From Cytidiella melzeri (Eukaryota; Basidiomycota; Agaricomycetes; Polyporales; Irpicaceae): a stretch of 64,000 bases of DNA. The stretch covers positions 1 through 64,000 of the forward strand of contig JABYQR010000020.1 in the NCBI GenBank assembly GCA_022592445.1. The letters run 5' to 3'. Position 1 is the first letter of the stretch. Each line of letters opens with the position of its first letter. The notes below the pieces were generated by a model. That model saw only the letters and a list, made by a program, of their open reading frames with translations. It searched no databases and was not told the DNA's origin. Both the position numbers and the translations under genes were made by a program. This document shows positions 1 to 11,944 of the stretch, one piece after another.

Positions 1-2473
1 CTATCACGCTCATTGTCTCCCACTTCGCAAAAGCTGTCAAACAATGTCTTGATGTATTGTCGGGTGTCTGATTGGTGAGCGCGTCTCCATTCATGAGGAT
101 CGTGAGTGTCTGAAAACTTTTGTTGACGGAAATCCACTCGAACTGATGCAACGTGGGCCTCGGCCTTCCTCGCGTTCTCGGCGAGTTTCTCAAGCCTCCC
201 AAAACTCATGGATGACGCATTGACCTTGGGAGCTTTGGCCTTTTTTCGGTCGTGGCAGTTCCTTGATTTGTGACCTTGTTCACCACATGTGAAACACCTT
301 CCCTCCGCACGACGCTTATCGCGTTCCGCCTTGGATAGTTCGCTGCGATGCTCCTTTGGTTTTGCTATTCGAGGTGCGGGTGTGTCGACTCGAGCACTGT
401 AAGCCTTTGGCTTCGGTTGTGTCTTCCGCTCGTCACGCTGATCATCCTTTTTGTACGACATAGGACCCGTTGTTCTGTTCTCAAAGCGGCCCCAAGTCCT
501 ACCAGGTACCTTTCTGGTAAACTCGCGAGCTTCCAGCCTTGCCGCCTCAATTGATTTTTCCTTCAATGATGCGTGTTTCAACAGACTCTCAAGGTTGGTC
601 TTTTCCGGGTTTTTCCCTTTTTCAATGAGGTGCAGTTGTAATTCCAGTCTCAGTCCCTCCCAGAAAATCTGTACTAACTGTCTGTTTGTCACATCAGGGA
701 AACGATCTGCCAGTCGTTCTATGTCTCGCGCAAAATCTCGTACTGTGCGGTTTCCTTGCGTTGATCTCATCAATCGGTTTTGCAGCCTTAGCTTATAGTC
801 CTCAGGGAAACAATAGTGGAACAGTGCCTCATAGATCAAAGGTATTGTCCATTCTTCTTGTCTATTTGCCACATGTGCCATAAAGAAACGGCGCGCCTTA
901 TCCGTTAAGAAATTGATCATTACTTTCATGGCTAGGTTCTCGGGCAGTGCGTTGAGTTCAATCCAGTTGTCGAACTCATACGTAAACTCGTCAAAACGAT
1001 CAAAGTCTGCTTTTCCATTCCAAGGCTCCGGAGTACTAGTTTTTACCCCTCTCATCGCTCGACGAATTTGCTTCTGATCGGCCTGCCATCTGGTGCGTGA
1101 TTTTGCATTGGCCCTCCTCCTGCCTTCTGACACAGTCGACAATTTGCTTGAGGATGACGATGACAATGACAAACTTGAACTGTATCCGTCATCACCTGGC
1201 CCTTCTGGTGCCCTACTGGCCCGTTTGCTGTGGAACCACCCACCCTCCGGGACCATCAAAGCCTCGCGTTGGAATTTTGCGCCCTCCGACCGGTGTTGTG
1301 ACTTATCGTGTTTGTGTTTGTCATGGTGTCTGGCCTCTTTCGCTCCATGCTCACCACTCGCATATCGTCGCAGGAACTCGGTCTGTTCTGGGTCTCGGTC
1401 AACTCCCTTTCCCTTTTCCTGAGCCGAATGTTGGGTCTCTGTGAGGATACTAGCCAAAGGTGGTTGATGAATCTTGCCCTCCGGCGGCGTCGATGTATCC
1501 TCGACCTCTACTACTGTGGCCATACATTGTACCACATTGTGCGATGGCTCACCTCGTTGTGCGTTCATGCGCGAATCCTTAGACAGTGAGTAACGTTTCG
1601 CGATGTTGAGTTGACGAGCCTCATACTCATTGGTGTATGCCGGTACAAACTCCTTCAGTGTCTCATGTGGCGTCATTTCACGGTCTTGCCACAAATCCTC
1701 CGGTTTGTGGTCGGTAATACAGGTTATTTCGGTAACAAGAACCCCCAGCTTTCAGGTATGCTCCCGTATGGGTCGGTGTCTTCAACGTCCAGTAAGTCGA
1801 ACCAGTTCACATGTTTCAAAGCCGACGCCAATTGCTTATTCACTATTACAGTGTTTACAATCTTCTGTCTAGGCTGAATCCATCTCTCTTCTTCTGGCTC
1901 CGTCTTCACCTCCTCGGTCGCCGCGTCGAAAATAGTGATGCCACTAAGCATCTCCTCCACCGTTTCATCATCATCCGAATTCAATGGCGGGCTGTCCGTC
2001 GTTGTTTCCGACATCGCAGTCGACAACGGCTCCATTGTGGGAGTTGATAGCCCTACGCTCTCGGCACTGCTCGGTACACATTCATGCAGAGTAGGGCCAT
2101 CTGACATCGTCTCCCTTTCCACCAACGGTGCGTCGTGGTGCTGTTTACCTCCAGGTCTTTCTGCGTCAGCTAATGCCTTTGCAGTTGCGCCCCTAGTTAG
2201 GCGTACTCCTTCCCTTATCACCGTCTTTTGCGACAGTCCCCACTTCTCAGCGAGCGATGTCTCCGCGACTCGAGACTTCCTTGCGGAAGCTCTCGTTTGG
2301 ACTCGGGAATCAGAGTTGATCGCTGGGTTGAACTGGGTGTCTTCCAACAACCCGTCATTCCACAGCCTGGAGCTCTCTTCATTGAGCTCCCTACCGTCCA
2401 TGGCCGCCCCATCCTTCGAACGCGTGTTCGAGGTCGAGGTCCTGGTCGATGAGTTTCGTTTGTTGGCAGCCAT
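1..2473 (-). pseudogene. Retrotransposon Gag polyprotein, frameshifted and truncated by window end
   Basis: The frame starts at the ATG at 2473 (MAANKRNSSTRTSTS...), rich in Ser/Thr and acidic residues, and meets a TAA at 1724-1726. A second minus frame, open from about 1745 to the window edge, continues the protein smoothly (TEITCITDHKPEDLWQ onward). The switch lies at a run of five C on the plus strand (1742-1746), so one missing base there explains it. The second frame carries a Ser-rich stretch, the Gag core (PEPWNGKADFDRFDEF near 965-1035, later LADRFPDVTNRQLVQIFWEG) and the zinc knuckle CFTCGEQGHKSRNC near 255-297. Apart from that base the frame has no stop in about 2.4 kb, so decay is recent, or the shift is a sequence error or programmed. 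Confidence 0.75.
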
Positions 2474-2587
2474 AATTTCTATACCGGTAGATAAAATTAA
2501 CAGTTTGTTTGTTTTATATCCACGTACGGGTGATCAGGCCGATCCGTGGGGTTTTTTGAATCGAAAAAAAGAAAGTACTCAAAAAAA

Positions 2588-3128
2588 ATGTGAGTTCTCG
2601 GTGCGTTCTCGGCGAGATAGAGCTGGGAAGCGCGGTTGTTGTCGGGAAGCGGTGAGAAACACGAGAAGAGTCTTCGAGGGTCGAACAAAGTGAGTAGGAA
2701 TGATAGTCGATTCGAAGTTCTTGGGATTTTCTCCCCTTACATCGTACTACTTATATACAACGAGCGGTAATCTACAATTACCCGAGTTAGTGGCATATGA
2801 AGGAGGCGAGGTAACTACGAGTAGGGGTTTTTACAAAGTAAAGAAACACGAGTATGTACTTACAAAGAGATAAACGGTATGAATGAGAAACACGAGTGTC
2901 GTCGAGTGCCTTGGCGCGAGAGGGGAGTGGCGAGAGTGCGAGGATGAGTGGCATACGAGCGCGAACGAAGAAAGATATTTGTTATGAGACGGTACACGAG
3001 GTGAGGCGAGTCAAGTCGAGGTGGTGGTATTGGATGCCACCCGATCTCCCAGAACACGAGGGTGATGAACTCGTTCCTTCCGTACCTTTGTGGCGTGCGG
3101 ATCTGATGGGAGGCGCTTAGTCCTTACA
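2588..3128 (-). repeat. Candidate 5' LTR of the gypsy element
   Basis: On the minus strand this 541-bp stretch begins TGTAAGGAC and ends AACTCACA, giving the TG...CA ends expected of an LTR. It lies directly upstream of Gag and contains a TATA-like motif. The second LTR is outside the window, so neither the boundaries nor the repeat can be confirmed. No clear tRNA primer-binding site was recognised between 2474 and 2587. Confidence 0.4.
2751..2758 (-). promoter_or_regulatory. TATA-like box in the candidate LTR
   Basis: GTATATAA on the minus strand, about 280 bp upstream of the Gag ATG, where the U3/R promoter of an LTR element would be expected. Motif seen; role inferred. Confidence 0.3.
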
Positions 3129-3564
3129 CGCACACAACCCTGCCTTTCAATGTATCTGTTGTTAAGCAAGGCCAGACACAACGGAAAAGTTGCGCTGCCA
3201 GTGGTTTCACGAAATAATGCAAACGACTGTAAGTGATATCCGAAAAACCCCAGACGTCTAGGCAGGCACGGATCTCTTTTTTGCAATCAAAGTGCCTATA
3301 TTAAGCAACCTCTCAAACCGCCAGGTTGGTGATGCCTCCCTAGACGTCTGGGACCGAGACTACCAGGGTTATGGCACTCAACAGCCCCTCAGCCATCACT
3401 CAGCTGTCTTTCCTCGGTGTACATATCAACTTGATGCAATGCAATCACAACGCTCCGATGTCGTACATAGAATGAGTAGTCTACGTTAAAAAATATCAAG
3501 AGTGTCCTGCGCTATATAATTTGACAAGAGCGTTCGTTATCAAAGCGAGCAACAGCACGAAGCA
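3129..3564. other. Intergenic region
   Basis: Between the candidate LTR and the 3' end of the MFS transporter gene. No coding frame, RNA gene or repeat was recognised. The final part will hold the transporter's 3' UTR. Confidence 0.4.
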
Positions 3565-5924
3565 TCAATGCAGCGCGAACGGCGACTTTGCACGAAGCTT
3601 TGCTCCTATCGCACCGAAGATAAATCTAACGACAACCCAAATTCAACTTTTAGCAGGGTAAACGGACCGAAAAAGACTTACGGAAGCGGCGCAGTGAGCG
3701 TCATGATACCCGCCAACAGAGCAGTGGCACCGACTGTCCCCAGCTTCGTATACATCTGCCCAGCAAACAGCGGGAAAGCAGCAGCGAACGACGACCGCGC
3801 AAACGCGTTAGCTGCCAGAGCGGACGCCGCCATTGGACGGTACGCGACGACGAGGTACGTGAACGTCCCGCTGAAGCACAATATAAATCCGGCTCCGAAG
3901 AAGCCTGAGGCTATGATGGGCACGACCCAATGTATAGAGGGATAAGTGGTGAAGGCGAGCCAGAACATGCTCACGGGAACCATGATGGCGCCGACTTTGC
4001 TTGGAAGGAGACATTGTTCGGGAGTAGGAACGCCGTTAGCTGCGTGCTTTATAGTGTATCTGAAGGGAGTTGGGAAGAGCATCGTGAGGAATTAATCAGG
4101 TATAGAGGTGGCAGGGACGAGACGTACATGATCAACCAGATGTTGATCATCATTCCAGAGAACATTCCGATACCGATGCCGATGAAAGAGAGACCTGTTT
4201 GCTCAATAGTGAAACCGTGGTTGCCGACGAAGATGAAAGGAAATGCTTGGAATGCGAGGTACAGGATACCGAACAGGAGAGCACACCACAGGTCAAGGAG
4301 GAGGTTCATACGATCCAAAAGCAAGAGTTCTGTGAACACCAGTCGTGAGTGACAATGTATTGCCATTATTGTATCTGAGCGTGCGAGGCATACCGAACGG
4401 CCTGTAGCAGCTGATCATGATTGCCCTCGTCAAACTGCCCTCGCGTCTGTCCAAGGAGGCGTAGTAACGAGGATCCTTCGTGGCTTTCCTGAGCCTTGAT
4501 CCAGAAAAGTAATCAGCCAATGCCCTATCATTCGAATTTGACACATACTTGTTAGCCTTTTGCTTCATCAACACTGGTGCATAAGTCTCTGGCACACCCT
4601 GCCATAAAAACCGTGAGAAACTGGATATCACATCGAGGATGCAACGTACGACGAATATCATAACCAGCTCGACGAACACCCAGATGATCAGCACCCGGAA
4701 CGTCCATCTCCAGTCCGTATTCTGATTGATGAAGCTGTCGAAATACAATTCAAGAGAATCAGTGCTGCTGGTGTGTTGCGCATACACACCGTAACTTACC
4801 CAGAAAGTAAAGGACCGAGCATAGGACCGATAAACGGCGCCAAAGTATACAACGCCATGGGACTAGGAACCATTTCATTAAGTAGCACATTCGTCAGACC
4901 GAGCCATACGTACATGGCTGTCTTTGCGGGCGTAAAAATGTCGCTGACGGTACCACCTGCGACGCTGAGGAACGCTGAACTGAAGAAGCCGGTAAGACAT
5001 CTAAAAATCAAAAATACCGCTGGACGTGGACACATGTGTCGTAAATTCCTTTTTGTGGTGTGTGTCTTCAAATTGCCGGACTCACCAATATCTGGCGCAA
5101 AGGCCACGGGCCAAGAGAATGCGAAGAAGATAGCGTAGGAGACACGATAGATAAGGTTGCGACCGTAAACTTCTGAGAGTGGGCCGACAAAAAGGGGACC
5201 AACCGCTGCAAGGACGTAAGCTAGGCCTCCAAAGATCAAGCAGAAATGCGACGTACCCAAGCCAATGACATATGCTGAAACACCAAGAATCGAAACTTCT
5301 TTGGGGACATGAAGGTCGCGAGCAGTACCAGTTTCTGCGAACGCGGCCTGCATCCATAATCCGTCAATCTGCACGCCCCCGACCATACGACGCATAACAC
5401 GAACGCACCATCGATGACGCGCACGTGCTGCACAACGCTCCTGAACTGACCACAAACACGATGATGCACTTCCTGAGAAACGAAAGATTCTTCGGGTCTT
5501 CGTCTTCGTCCAAAGTTCCTACAAAGTAAGCCAAATCCTTCTCCTCCTCGAGCGTAAGATCTGATTCTTCTGGTATGAGCGGAGTTGCTTTTCCTTCGGG
5601 GGTACCACCGTCGCGTAGATGCACAGGTGTAAGCATCGCTAACTCTGCAGAACGGCGAGCGAAGCCCCTCGGCTTCGGTTCCATGGCCTCTTCAATGTCA
5701 AGGTCGACTGGCGCGGGCGTAAGAGAAACATTGAACTGATTGACCTCGTGTCCATCGGCAGACATAGCGCGCAGGGCGTAGCTCGCAGAGAGTCGTCGCG
5801 GGTCCGGCTGGTGAGAAAATCGTCGAGAATCAAGAGAGACTCGCCGTGCGTCGACAGAGATTTGGTGGGAGTCCACAGAGAGCCGTCGCGAGGAAGACCA
5901 ACGCTTGTTAGGATCGCCGACCAT
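3565..5924 (-). CDS. MFS transporter, DHA1 family (polyamine/multidrug TPO-like), 10 exons
   Basis: Predicted 608-aa proton-coupled antiporter of the plasma membrane, related to fungal polyamine and drug exporters. Exons in order: 5409-5924, 5257-5347, 5086-5205, 4914-5019, 4800-4862, 4650-4734, 4394-4598, 4128-4329, 3682-4059, 3565-3625; total 1827 nt, frame preserved. A roughly 150-residue hydrophilic N-terminus has repeated RR/DSR/RRxS motifs. It is followed by family signatures: GPLSEVYGRN (motif A, TM2-3 loop), RCLTGFFSSAFLSVAGG, PFIGPMLGPLLSG (motif C) with NTDWRWTF, then GVPETYAPVLMKQKA and RPFELLLLDRMN. All ten junctions restore the family pattern. Three introns are exactly 51 nt and stop-free, so unspliced RNA would keep the frame. 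The substrate cannot be read from sequence. Confidence 0.9.
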
Positions 5925-7005
5925 GGTGGCTTGTTAGGTGGTATTAATGTACTAGAAGAAAAAGTAAACAAAATAGGTAGGTTAGAATGTGAAGGGGATG
6001 AAGGAGGTCTCACCCTTCAGGTACCTCGGTCGCAAGTTTATATGCACCTTGAAGGAAGTCATTTCGCGCCAATATGTCACGGCTAAAAGGCATGAGGAGT
6101 TCGTCGCATAGCGAGACACGACTCACTATTGGGCCAGCCTGCGCGCCAGGATTGTACGCCTCAACGTATCCAGCGCTTCAAGCGGTTAAACGGCAGCTCC
6201 TTGATTGTTTGTAAGGACTCGGAGGGGTGTGGGCAGGGTCCCTTCACAACAGCGACTCGGAATCGTTTTCCAGCAAATCGCGCGTACTTTGCCTTGCGCA
6301 CAGCAACATTATCGCACCAGCGGCAGAAGGTGTCGTGAAGCTGCGCGCCGATGATTCAACGTTGGACCATCGCGAGTTCAAGGCTGGATAGGACGAGTAC
6401 GATATCCATAGGGTATGAATAAGGCTGAGAATGCAACAGCTACGTATGGGTCTCTGTGCTGGCCAATACTCAGCTGCGTGATGATTGCGACGTGCGCTGC
6501 TGCGGAATTGCTTAGCATTGTGCCGTCTACTGCAGAGCGTAGAGCATACCTCTGACATCGCAATGTTGAATAGTCTGAAACTGCTAAAGCAGCATCCCAG
6601 TGGCGGTCACTAGCAGAGACTGGGACTCGACTGCTCTCGATGCCTCTCATCAACGCTGGTCGCAAAACAACCGAGTGAGGTTAGGGTCTTCGCGTGACGC
6701 ACCATCCTGCGCAAGTGGCCCGATAGACTATCGGCATAGTCCAGATACTGTTACAGCGGTAGTTCAACTACAGTTTGAGTACAGACTTTCGTAGCGTTCA
6801 TTAGAATATAGTATACAACGCCAGTGGTGAGTATAAACACCATCGGAAGGAACGGAGCACTAAATAGGAACGCATATGTTGCGGAGCCTCAGACTAAAGA
6901 TATGCATAACTAGATGGACAGAGAGAGAATGGGAACGGCCACAGAAATCCAGCTCGAGAACACTGCCATCCTTGTCGACATGCCCGGAAAGCCGCAGTGG
7001 TGTGT
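5925..7005. other. Intergenic region with short membrane-like open segments on the minus strand
   Basis: The first 100-200 bases form the transporter promoter. Further on, several minus-strand stretches look coding but could not be joined: a hydrophobic segment around 6870-6760 (YAFLFSAPFLPMVFIL then TTGVVYYILMNATKV), one around 6740-6640 (YLDYADSLSGHLRRMVRHAK), and one around 6530-6410 (HVAIITQLSIGQHRDP then YVAVAFSALFIPYG). They may be exons of a small membrane protein or the wreck of one. No start, stop or complete splice chain could be defined. Confidence 0.25.
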
Positions 7006-7711
7006 CTAGACACGATAGATGGGCCTCCCCGACTTATCGACGGCGCGGCCAGTTCGAGTGTCGTAGTACTCGTACTTCTTCGAATCTGAGTGACCGTGGC
7101 CTCCGAACCAGCGACGGAACTTGTCGCCGATAGTCTCGTGGGTGGAGTGAGAGCTGTGACGAGAGTGAGGGCGGTGGTATCCAGAGTCGCTCTGTTGAGA
7201 GAGTGTGTGTGAGTAAGGTGAACAAACGAATGCGTCGAAGGGAAGATACACGTACGTATGAAACACTTGGACGCCTGCTTGAGTGATGAGTGGTGTGAGA
7301 TGATTCGATGTACACTGGACGTGTCTGCGAGTGAGAGCGACGATGGCTCGACGAGCCATAATCTCTAGAAGAGCGGCGGTGCTCGTTACTCCTGGAGGAG
7401 CGTGCAGGGGGAGGATAGTACGCGCTTGTGTAGTGGCCGTGGCCTACGCTGCTCGACCTCCTTCGTCTGCCGCTTTCGCTATATGCGTAGTCGCGAGAGG
7501 GAAGGTACTGGTTGTTACCGCTGTAGGTCTGGTAGACCGCTGGTGGGTTTCTCGACCCTGAGCGAGACAGGGAGTGAGTCGAGTTGACGTAGTATGTCGG
7601 CATGTTGGGTGAGGGAGGCGGGTGGTAAGAGCGTTGGGGTGAGGATTGATAGTAGCTGTTTTGCAAGTTGCTCTGGGAGTTATAGCCGTACTGAGGGGAG
7701 TAGGGTGGCAT
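7006..7711 (-). CDS. Small Ser/Tyr/Arg-rich protein with conserved-looking C-terminus, 2 exons
   Basis: Exons 7256-7711 and 7192 upstream boundary to 7006 (7006-7191), joined over a 64-nt GT-AG intron; 213 aa. The first two thirds are low complexity (Tyr, Ser, Pro, Gln, Arg, with repeated SRS/RRS motifs and no predicted fold). The last 45 residues are less biased: ETIGDKFRRWFGGHGHSD, then KKYEYYDTRTGRAVDKSGR. The start at 7711 (ACCATGC context) is preferred; an in-frame ATG at 7771 would add 20 residues encoded by pyrimidine-rich DNA that looks like leader. Function not recognised. The C-terminal block, not the variable N-terminus, is the part to search with. Confidence 0.7.
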
Positions 7712-7771
7712 GGTTGTGGTTACAAGAGTGGAGGGGATGAGGAGAATGTCCGGCCGTTGGCGTTTCGTCAT

Positions 7772-8626
7772 CTTTTTATTACTTTAGGCACAAACAGACA
7801 GGGGCGCCTCGGACCCGATACACTGTGGTGATCCCGATTTGGTTCTCTTCACATTTCTCTTCACATCGTCACTGTGACATGGACAACACCGCCGCAGAGC
7901 AAATCAAACACACTGCATACGCGTGCCTCACTCACAAACGAGTCATAATGTATATTCCGTGCCATGGATATCAGTGGCTGCAGTGGCTGTATACGAACAC
8001 AACTCTCGTGCAAATTAGCTAACCCGTCCTCATGGGCTGCCTCTCCCCATCCTGGCTGCCCCGAGGCTGCCTCGTTGCAAGAAATGGTCAACGGTCCCAC
8101 AACCCGCTATACCTCCGGATCTCTCACCCGCTTTCACAGCTGCAAGGACCATCCTTGGCCCTTTGTCCTCCCGCCGTGTGTCATGCATGAGTTACTGCAA
8201 CTGCCTCGCGGTGATGAGCAGCCATGCGATACACGAACGCAGCTGTGGTCTCTTTGGCACGGATCCTGTTGTGTTTCAGCAATGATATTATATTCCAAGG
8301 TCTGAGAAACATACCGCACATGTCACTATTGCGTAGCTGCGAAAGAAGCAGTTCATAGCAGTGGCACCGGCGCCGTCACTTTCCTGCACCCCCTTCTCGT
8401 GCGGCACGAACATGCCCATGCACTCCAACACACCCGATTACAAGAGTGAATAGAGAACGAGCCACCATTTCAACTGGCATTTGTCCTCAGCGACGGTCGT
8501 GCCGTCGATGTGAAAGTGGTAAACAGCTACTAATCTAATCAGCTAGACTTGGCGCTATCTCGCACCTTGAACTCAAACCCGGACCGTTCGCAATGTCCAT
8601 GATTGCCTCCTCCAGCTGAGTACATA
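7772..8626. other. Intergenic region
   Basis: Upstream of the Ser/Tyr-rich gene and downstream of the uncertain gene ending at 8627. Open frames are short and lack splice support or coding bias; nothing else was recognised. Confidence 0.4.
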
Positions 8627-9926
8627 TCAGCCAGTAAAGGCAAGTGGTATCCAATATTCGTCTATAGCAAGGGAAATCCAATGTGCAGTAGCTGGAAAGG
8701 GTGGCCCCCATTTGCGAAACCAGCACTACTCGACAGACAATGTCAGTTTGTGGCAGATCACGCAGAGAAAACACTCACGCCATGTTGTTCAATCGGCCCT
8801 GGCGCGGCATCTCTTCTCCCAACGGCCTGCCCAATACACACCGCAATGTGTCGTGGCCGCTCGGACTCGTCTGGCCATGGATCGTTAGAAGGGGAGAAGC
8901 AGATCGATCCACCGCCACGACCGACCGCAGTGCCGCTCAGACGAAGCTGAATTGCCTGCGATGACTCGTGGTCGGTAGGTGGGTACGACGATCCACTTTA
9001 CGAAGTCTACTTGGATGGCGCCAGGTGTTCGTGATTTCTGAAGCTTGTACAGTCTCGTAATCTCATTGCTCTGATGTCTTTATGAGCACGGACCCCGCGC
9101 CACTCGCCTGGTCATCTAATCTTCTTGCAACTGACTTACGTGTAGATGTCCTCAAGGTTTGTGATCTTCATCGTCCGCGAAACCCGGTGCATAACAGCCT
9201 GTGCATCCTGCTGTGAGCAAGCCCGGATGTTTGGCGCAGCGTCCGCGCAGCGTTCCCAGTGGCAGACCATCTCCAACGAGCGCTCCGTTCTCCAACAGAT
9301 GCTCCGAGCCTGTGTTTATGCGGAATATAGTCTGCATTTCCGGAACATATGCGCACAGCCGTTGCACAGCCGTTTACGGATCTCCTAGTCGGGGACCTGT
9401 ACACAGTGTTGCAAGATCATTAGCGAACGAGAGGATGCGAAATTTGAAGCAATTACGAGACACTCCGAGCCAGGTTCGCAGCTGATCCAATTTTTCCTAG
9501 ACCTCAGCTAGCGTGAGTGGCCTCTCACCATATTTGCTCGACAGAGTATTTCAGTACGTGTGCTGGACTCAAAAGGACACAAACAGACAGTTCGTCCTTA
9601 TTCCCAGGTTGATCAAGCCCGCTGGCATCCGCAAGAATTTTGTCACCTTCGACACTAGCTTGGAAACTTCGGTCATATTTGGATAGCTTGAGCTTTTGGC
9701 CGTAAACGTCGCTAGTCTCCTCGGGCGTTGTGCGTCGTCCGAACTCTGGGCAGCTGCCATTTCTGCGCTCCTAGTTCGTTGATTGAATCCTCTGCTGGCA
9801 ATGCGCGAAAGACGACCCTGGGCTGGAAATCTATACAGCTGCGGTGCCAAATGAGATGTGGAATGTTTGATTGCCTCCGAAGATCGCGGTGGGTGCACAG
9901 GCCCTCATTGACTTGAGGTACTGCAT
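8627..9926 (-). CDS. Uncharacterised multi-exon gene, structure partly resolved
   Basis: Not recognised. Segments that read as coding on the minus strand: 9837-9926 (MQYLKSMRACAPTAIFGGNQ...), 9585-9770 (ERRNGSCPEFGRRT then DVYGQKLKLSKYDRSFQ), about 9403-9496 (EKLDQLRTWLGVSRNCFKFR), about 9145-9325 (CWRTERSLEMVCHWERCADA then MKITNLEDIY), 9011-9070 (NEITRLYKLQKSRTPG), 8779-8955 (AIQLRLSGTAVGRGGGS) and 8627-8725 (CWFRKWGPPFPATAHWIS). The junctions at 9926/9837-9770, 9585-9496, 9011-8955 and 8779-8725 have good splice signals and phase. Those on either side of the 9145-9325 segment are weak. It could be a living gene with unusual junctions or one in early decay; an exon upstream of 9926 is possible. 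Confidence 0.4.
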
Positions 9927-10250
9927 AATGTTAGGAGTCTGCATGACAGACGAGTACGTGGCTGAAGAGGCACATGGATATTGCATGATATGATCATTAG
10001 CATTCCATGGTAAGACCCAAACAGGTAGCCAGCTAATTTGCTATGCAGTAGCGTATAAGCTTCCAGACTGCTGTATCTTGTCCGTAGATGCATGTAGTGA
10101 TTGTAATTTGTCGACGACAACGAAACCGAGTCAATGATGTTACCAAACGCATCGTGACGTTACGTCACGGCCTCCCGCAACGGTTAGCGTTGCGTTGAAC
10201 TCGTCCAACTTGTCGACTTGTCCTCCAACTTGCTCGTCCACAAGTCAGTT
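9927..10250. other. Intergenic region between divergent genes
   Basis: Separates the minus-strand gene starting near 9926 from the F-box gene starting at 10251. Likely holds both promoters; a short repeat of CAACTTGTC/CAACTTGCTC units sits at 10205-10240. No other feature recognised. Confidence 0.35.
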
Positions 10251-11607
10251 ATGCAGTCCAGCACTCCTGCCTTGGAAGGTGAGTGATATGCTTAGCTAGC
10301 TGGCTGGTCAGGCACTCACGAGATCTGTCATGTTTAGACAGCGAGAGTTGTACCGACCAGCTAGTCAACATCGAGAGGGCACAGCTTACGCCTTCAACCC
10401 ATCCTGTCCTTCCACAGGAGATTCTCGATTTGATAGTGAGCTTTGTAAATGATCCACAAACTCTTCTGGCTTGCTGCCTTAGTTCCCGAACGCTCCTCCA
10501 CATGGGCACGAACATGACTCTGCGAAGTCTCTATGTCAAGAACGAGACATTCCAAGACATCCTCCGGGAACTTTCCAACTCCCCTTTGAAAGCCTTTGCG
10601 GTCAGACACATTATAACCTATTGTCCGTACCTCGGGGTCAATATGAACGTGCCTTGGGACAAGGTTGCGACGCTACTGACCCATTTGAGGAACGTCGACC
10701 ACTTCTCCCTCCAGTCACAGTCTTTCCAGTATCACGCTTCTCCGACAGTGCCTTTTCAGGGCATCAGTTCTTCGCACACGGTCACTCGACTGACGCTGAC
10801 CCGCACGTTATTCAAAAACCCCGTACACGTACTAGGTTTCATCAATGCATTCCCAAACTTGCAAAATCTCGCCATGGACATAGTTCTCTGGAGTGAGCCT
10901 CCTTCAACGGGAGAGTTGAATAACATAAATCCACCGTTTAGGAAGCCACAGCTGACGGCATTAGATGTCTACCGCACCGGCTGTCCGACAGGTTTTTCAC
11001 TCGCACAATTTTTGCTATGCGACGAGAGCGTACAACGGTTGGAAACACTTGGGCTTGAAGCACCTGCCGAGCCTGATGATATCAGCTGGTGGATCCACTG
11101 GAAGAAAGACGGGGTGTATGAAAAACTACACCACTTAACCATCTATGAATCTGACGCTGGTAAGTCTCCCATCCTCAAACATTCAGCCGCTGCTCACGTA
11201 TCCACCTATCAGATCGCCAAGACGTCCTTCCGTCACTACCTGTGACCCCAAACCTGAAGTCGCTTGTCCTCAAAGGCACATTCGCTCAAAGTTTGGACGA
11301 GCATGAACCATTCAAGCCGTCGTTCGTCTTGCACTTTCTCCATGCTGTAAGGACAAACAGCATAGAGGAGCTCTTCTTCGAAATCGATAGAATCAACATC
11401 AATCACATTGCGAACATCGCCTTTCAGGAATGGGCTCCCTACCTTTCTCTCGACAAGTTCGCCAAGCTGTCGCGTGTCGTATACTCTTTTGGGGATGCCA
11501 CGTTGATGAATGCCAAAGCAGAAATCACGGCCCACATCTTGAAAGCACATGAAGCTTGGGACAAGCGCGATATCGTTTCGGTGGTTTTCAAGGCGGATTT
11601 GAGATGA
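10251..11607 (+). CDS. F-box-like protein of a local multicopy family (copy A, intact), 3 exons
   Basis: Exons 10251-10278, 10338-11159 and 11213-11607; 1245 nt, 414 aa. F-box-like motif VLPQEILDLIVSFVNDPQTL near residues 30-50, followed by irregular leucine-rich repeats (LTRLTLTRTLFKNP, FPNLQNLAMDIVLW, VTPNLKSLVLKGTF) and a conserved tail KAHEAWDKRDIVSVVFKAD. Such proteins usually act as substrate receptors of SCF ubiquitin ligases; the substrate is unknown. The 28-nt first exon (MQSSTPALE) is assigned because it splices in phase through GTGAGT. About 35-45% of residues look shared with the other intact copy at 62.7-64 kb. Degenerate relatives lie at 11.9-12.9, 37.1-38.2, 38.6+47.1 and 49.1-50.2 kb. 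Confidence 0.8.
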
Positions 11608-11940
11608 ATAGTGCGTTGTTCTGTAGCTAGACATGATGTTATGTCCGCTCGAGTAGCCCATACGTACTCACAATTGCAAGCTAAGCGATCTGTCGAACTT
11701 ACAACACATTGTGCCTGTTTCCGCTCATACTCAGGCCTGACATGCGGTCAACGAAATTGCATTGCAGTCGGCGGCTACTACATATATCCATCTCGTTCTG
11801 AAACCACCACGTTTACTGGGACGACTCACAGTCTGCTACTTCGGGCGGACTTTGCATGGCGACGGTATGTACTATGCGCTCTCTGAACTGTTCGACAAGC
11901 CTCTGACGGGCTCGCTCCTATCACTAGACAAGATCACCCG
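11608..11940. other. Intergenic region, probable duplicated promoter
   Basis: Between copies A and B. The stretch near 11866-11910 (GACGGTATGTACTATGCG, then TGTTCGACAAG) recurs in similar form near 48687-48715 before copy F, so the upstream regions were duplicated with the genes. Confidence 0.35.
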
Positions 11941-11944
11941 TGGA

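Larger units (their letters stand above)
1..3128 (-). mobile_element. Ty3/gypsy-like LTR retrotransposon, 5' part (cut by window edge)
   Basis: Minus-strand element containing a Gag reading frame with a retroviral-type CCHC zinc knuckle, and upstream of it a candidate LTR. Protease, reverse transcriptase and integrase would lie beyond position 1 and are not in the window. The Gag core and zinc knuckle are seen directly; the gypsy assignment follows from the Retrotrans_gag-like core plus a single CCHC knuckle, but without Pol the superfamily is inferred. The right boundary near 3128 is the least certain point. Confidence 0.75.
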
